Position numbers and translations under genes: made by a program. From Eubacterium sp. (GTDB lineage Bacteria > Bacillota > Clostridia > Oscillospirales > Acutalibacteraceae), in the NCBI GenBank assembly GCA_029052085.1, contig JAIDJS010000139.1, forward strand, positions 1 to 6,904: a DNA stretch of 6,904 nt. The letters are read 5' to 3'. Below the pieces are notes generated by a model. The model searched no databases. It was not told where the DNA came from and worked only from the letters and a program-made list of their open reading frames with translations. Below are positions 5,074 through 6,904 of this stretch, one piece after another (the stretch's first letter is position 1; each line of letters starts with the position of its first letter).

Positions 5074-5850
5074 TCAGGAAATATGTATTTCGGTTGATGT
5101 GTTCTTTGGCTTTTCTTCTTCCTTGGCGGAAGCAGAAGCTTCGTTTGAAGCAATGCTGATAAAGCTTGAAACGTTCATTGATGTTTCATTGAATGTGTAT
5201 TCCGCTTCGGCAATAAGTAGCTTCATCTGATTTGTACATTCTCTTAATTCGGAAATCTTCTTGTCAAATTCACCGCCGGAATGAATTATATTGCGTGAAA
5301 TTTCATCGGATTTTTTCATAATCTCATTGTGTCTGATCTGATATTTGCCAAGCTTTGAATTCAGCATTTCAATCTGCTTGTCCTTCTCATCAATAATAAT
5401 TCTGCTTCTGGTTATATCTGCCTTAAGATTATTAAAGGTGTTAAGAATTCCTGTATAATCGGAATCAAGCTTATCTTTTTCATTTCTGATTGAATTGATA
5501 ACAATTTCCTTTTCACTGATTATAGATTGTGCCTTTTCAAGCTCACTGAGAGCCTCATCAACTCTGCTTGTCTGTTCTTGAACTGCCGCTTTAAGATCTT
5601 CATTTTCAGCACGCATTGCTTCAATGCTGCCTTCGGTTTTGCTGAATTTTTCTTCAAGATCATTATTGCAGGCCTGAAGCATTTTAATTTCCATCTGAAG
5701 CATTGCGTTTTTTTTCTGCTCCTGCAAAAGCTTTGCTTCCAACTCGGCAATTTTATTGCTGTTTTCGGTATTGATTTTCTCTAATGCTTCTTCAACAGCC
5801 TTTTTTGAATATCCAAAAAGGGAAGATTTGATTTTTGTTTCCTCTGCCAT
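5074..5850 (-). CDS. DivIVA-like coiled-coil protein
   Basis: A 258-residue soluble protein. Residues 11-26 (LFGYSKKAVEEALEKI) resemble the N-terminal DivIVA/GpsB membrane-targeting domain, with F12-G13-Y14 in the place of the F-R-G-Y loop that inserts into the membrane in Bacillus DivIVA. From about 30 to 215 the sequence is almost continuous coiled coil with heptad-like Leu/Ile spacing. A short stretch rich in Ser and Ala follows (226-242), then an acidic and basic polar tail. DivIVA-family proteins gather at curved membrane and recruit division or wall-synthesis proteins; a similar scaffold role is inferred. AGGAG (5861-5857) stands 6 bases before the ATG, and only 17 bases separate it from the upstream ligase gene, so both share a transcript. 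Alternative: a generic coiled-coil protein with chance N-terminal similarity. It ends at the shared terminator. Confidence 0.72.
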   Translation of the reverse strand: MAEETKIKSSLFGYSKKAVEEALEKINTENSNKIAELEAKLLQEQKKNAMLQMEIKMLQACNNDLEEKFSKTEGSIEAMRAENEDLKAAVQEQTSRVDEALSELEKAQSIISEKEIVINSIRNEKDKLDSDYTGILNTFNNLKADITRSRIIIDEKDKQIEMLNSKLGKYQIRHNEIMKKSDEISRNIIHSGGEFDKKISELRECTNQMKLLIAEAEYTFNETSMNVSSFISIASNEASASAKEEEKPKNTSTEIHIS

Positions 5851-5867
5851 TTTTATCTCCTAATCCT

Positions 5868-6904
5868 TTATTTTTTTAGTTTTGTTATCTCTTTAAATGT
5901 TTTTGATGTTGCCTTAACGAAATCATCTGTTGATTTAATCAGCGTTTTTTCATAGCATTGGCTTATTGCCTGTGTAAGTCCGAGTATAATCATAAATAAT
6001 ATAATTTGCTTCGGTGAATTGAAAACGTAATCACTGAGTCCGAAAAGAAGAAACAGCATCAGGCTTGTAAATACACAAAAAACCAAGTCGAATTTCTTTC
6101 CGTTGTTTGCATTGATTTCAATAAGCTTGCCGAATGTGCAAAGAATAATTGCAAATAAAAGCAGTATGCCTATTATTCCAAGCTCAGCCCAGATTTCAAA
6201 AACAAAGTTATGGGCATGCGGCTTATTTAAATTATATGTTTCATAAAGAAAAGCGCCCGTGCTTTCGCATCCGAAACCGAGTCCTCCGATGAAAACATTA
6301 AAATGACTTGAAATATAATCCCAAACACTTTGCCAGATTTCAAGATGAGCAACGGTTGATCTTTTTGCCGTTATGAAGTTTTCTGTGCTTGTGTAATTTG
6401 CTATGTAGTTGCTTACTATATTATTTGTTTTTGCCGCAGTGTCTGAAGCAACGGATTTGCTTGAAAAGATTAATCCGTATCTTGTTAAAATAGAAGGAAC
6501 AATGACTGCAACGGTCGGAATAAAAATAGTTAAAAGCTCTTTAGCGTGCCGTTTTGCCAGCACGATAAACATAAATACCCAGCCAAGCAACGCAATAACA
6601 CAGCCTGCTCTTGTCAGTGTGGAGCTTATTCCTGCACTGATAAGCAGATTTGCTGCAAAATAAAACAGCTTTTCTTTTTTGTTTTTGCCGTTCAGGAATA
6701 AATAAATTGAAATCGGATACGCAACAAGCATTGATGTGCAAAGCAGATTGGGGTTTGAATAAAAGCCGCTTGCCCTGTCATCAAATGTGTTTGTGTTTAT
6801 ACTGAAAGGAAGCCATGAATAAATAGCGTAGTCAAGATTTTTGTAAAATGGTGTTATAAAAACAAATTTTTCACTTATATATCCTAAATTATAAAGCATA
6901 TAGG
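5868..6904 (-). CDS. O-antigen ligase/polymerase-family membrane protein (Wzy/WaaL type), 5' end missing
   Basis: Polytopic membrane protein of the O-antigen ligase family (PF04932 type), which polymerises or transfers lipid-linked glycans outside the membrane. Numbering from the first visible Met (6899), the family signatures are RASGFYSNPNLLCTSMLVAY (42-61), a TRAG segment leading into a helix (96-111), a large extracytoplasmic loop (about 140-225) with RSTVAHLEIW (180-189) and GGLGFG (205-210), and HAHNFVFEIWAELGIIG (228-244) before the last helices (to about 311). The basic, Thr/Lys-rich C-terminus is cytoplasmic. The frame stays open to the window edge, with a Tyr codon before that Met and no ribosome binding site visible, and relatives usually have more N-terminal helices, so the true start lies beyond 6904. 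In a Gram-positive host the product would be a capsule, exopolysaccharide or wall glycan. It is cotranscribed with the coiled-coil gene 17 bases downstream. Confidence 0.88.
   Translation of the reverse strand, partial: YMLYNLGYISEKFVFITPFYKNLDYAIYSWLPFSINTNTFDDRASGFYSNPNLLCTSMLVAYPISIYLFLNGKNKKEKLFYFAANLLISAGISSTLTRAGCVIALLGWVFMFIVLAKRHAKELLTIFIPTVAVIVPSILTRYGLIFSSKSVASDTAAKTNNIVSNYIANYTSTENFITAKRSTVAHLEIWQSVWDYISSHFNVFIGGLGFGCESTGAFLYETYNLNKPHAHNFVFEIWAELGIIGILLLFAIILCTFGKLIEINANNGKKFDLVFCVFTSLMLFLLFGLSDYVFNSPKQIILFMIILGLTQAISQCYEKTLIKSTDDFVKATSKTFKEITKLKK

Noticed and set aside
5520..5784. Open frames inside the coiled-coil gene (5520-5750 minus and 5527-5784 plus)
   Set aside because: They are shadows of a coding region with strong heptad structure; their residue make-up is biased and lacks motifs.
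6409..6741. Open frames inside the O-antigen ligase-family gene (6409-6663 plus, 6541-6741 minus)
   Set aside because: The overlapping frame has clear family signatures, so these are frame shadows.
6897..6899. ATG at 6899 as the true start of the O-antigen ligase-family gene
   Set aside because: The frame is still open through the codon before it and no ribosome binding site is visible; family members normally have more N-terminal membrane helices, so the gene most likely continues outside the window.

Overview
The window is AT-rich bacterial DNA with short intergenic gaps, strong AGGAGG-type ribosome binding sites and intrinsic terminators. The gene content includes an ECF-type vitamin transporter subunit, a MocR-type regulator, a TatD-linked radical SAM protein, a DivIVA-like coiled-coil protein and a GH127 arabinofuranosidase. 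Together these suggest a Gram-positive, anaerobic, plant-fibre-using member of the Clostridia, perhaps a gut Oscillospiraceae or Ruminococcus relative. The lineage is an inference from gene families, not from a marker gene. I see no RNA gene, mobile element or CRISPR array.

Layout: (1) 1-1179, minus: the first 393 residues of a cytoplasmic GH127 beta-L-arabinofuranosidase that runs off the left edge, with its own consensus-like promoter. (2) 1287-1586, minus: an unrecognised 99-residue two-helix membrane protein with a basic tail, followed by an intrinsic terminator. (3) 1709-2968, minus: a MocR/PdxR-type regulator (GntR winged helix fused to an aminotransferase-fold domain) whose PLP-anchoring lysine is replaced by asparagine. 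(4) 3067-5019, plus: a divergent three-gene operon with overlapping genes, made of a pyridoxal/pyridoxamine kinase, an ECF transporter S component and a TatD-linked-type radical SAM protein. It ends at a two-way terminator at 5031-5061. (5) 5074-6904, minus: an O-antigen ligase/polymerase-family membrane protein (5' end outside the window), then a DivIVA-like coiled-coil protein in the same operon.

The centre reads as a vitamin B6 salvage locus. The S component would bind a B6 vitamer for import through a shared ECF module encoded elsewhere, the kinase would trap it by phosphorylation, and the divergent MocR-type protein would control the operon. The two divergent promoters overlap at a perfect 10-bp palindromic -10 region (3022-3031), and an 18-bp imperfect palindrome (3036-3053) lies over the minus-strand -35 and the expected plus-strand start point.

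The points most worth a second look are the regulator's missing Schiff-base lysine with wider erosion of the PLP site, the radical SAM gene tightly coupled to B6 genes with no tatD beside it, and the pairing of a DivIVA-like protein with a glycan polymerase/ligase.
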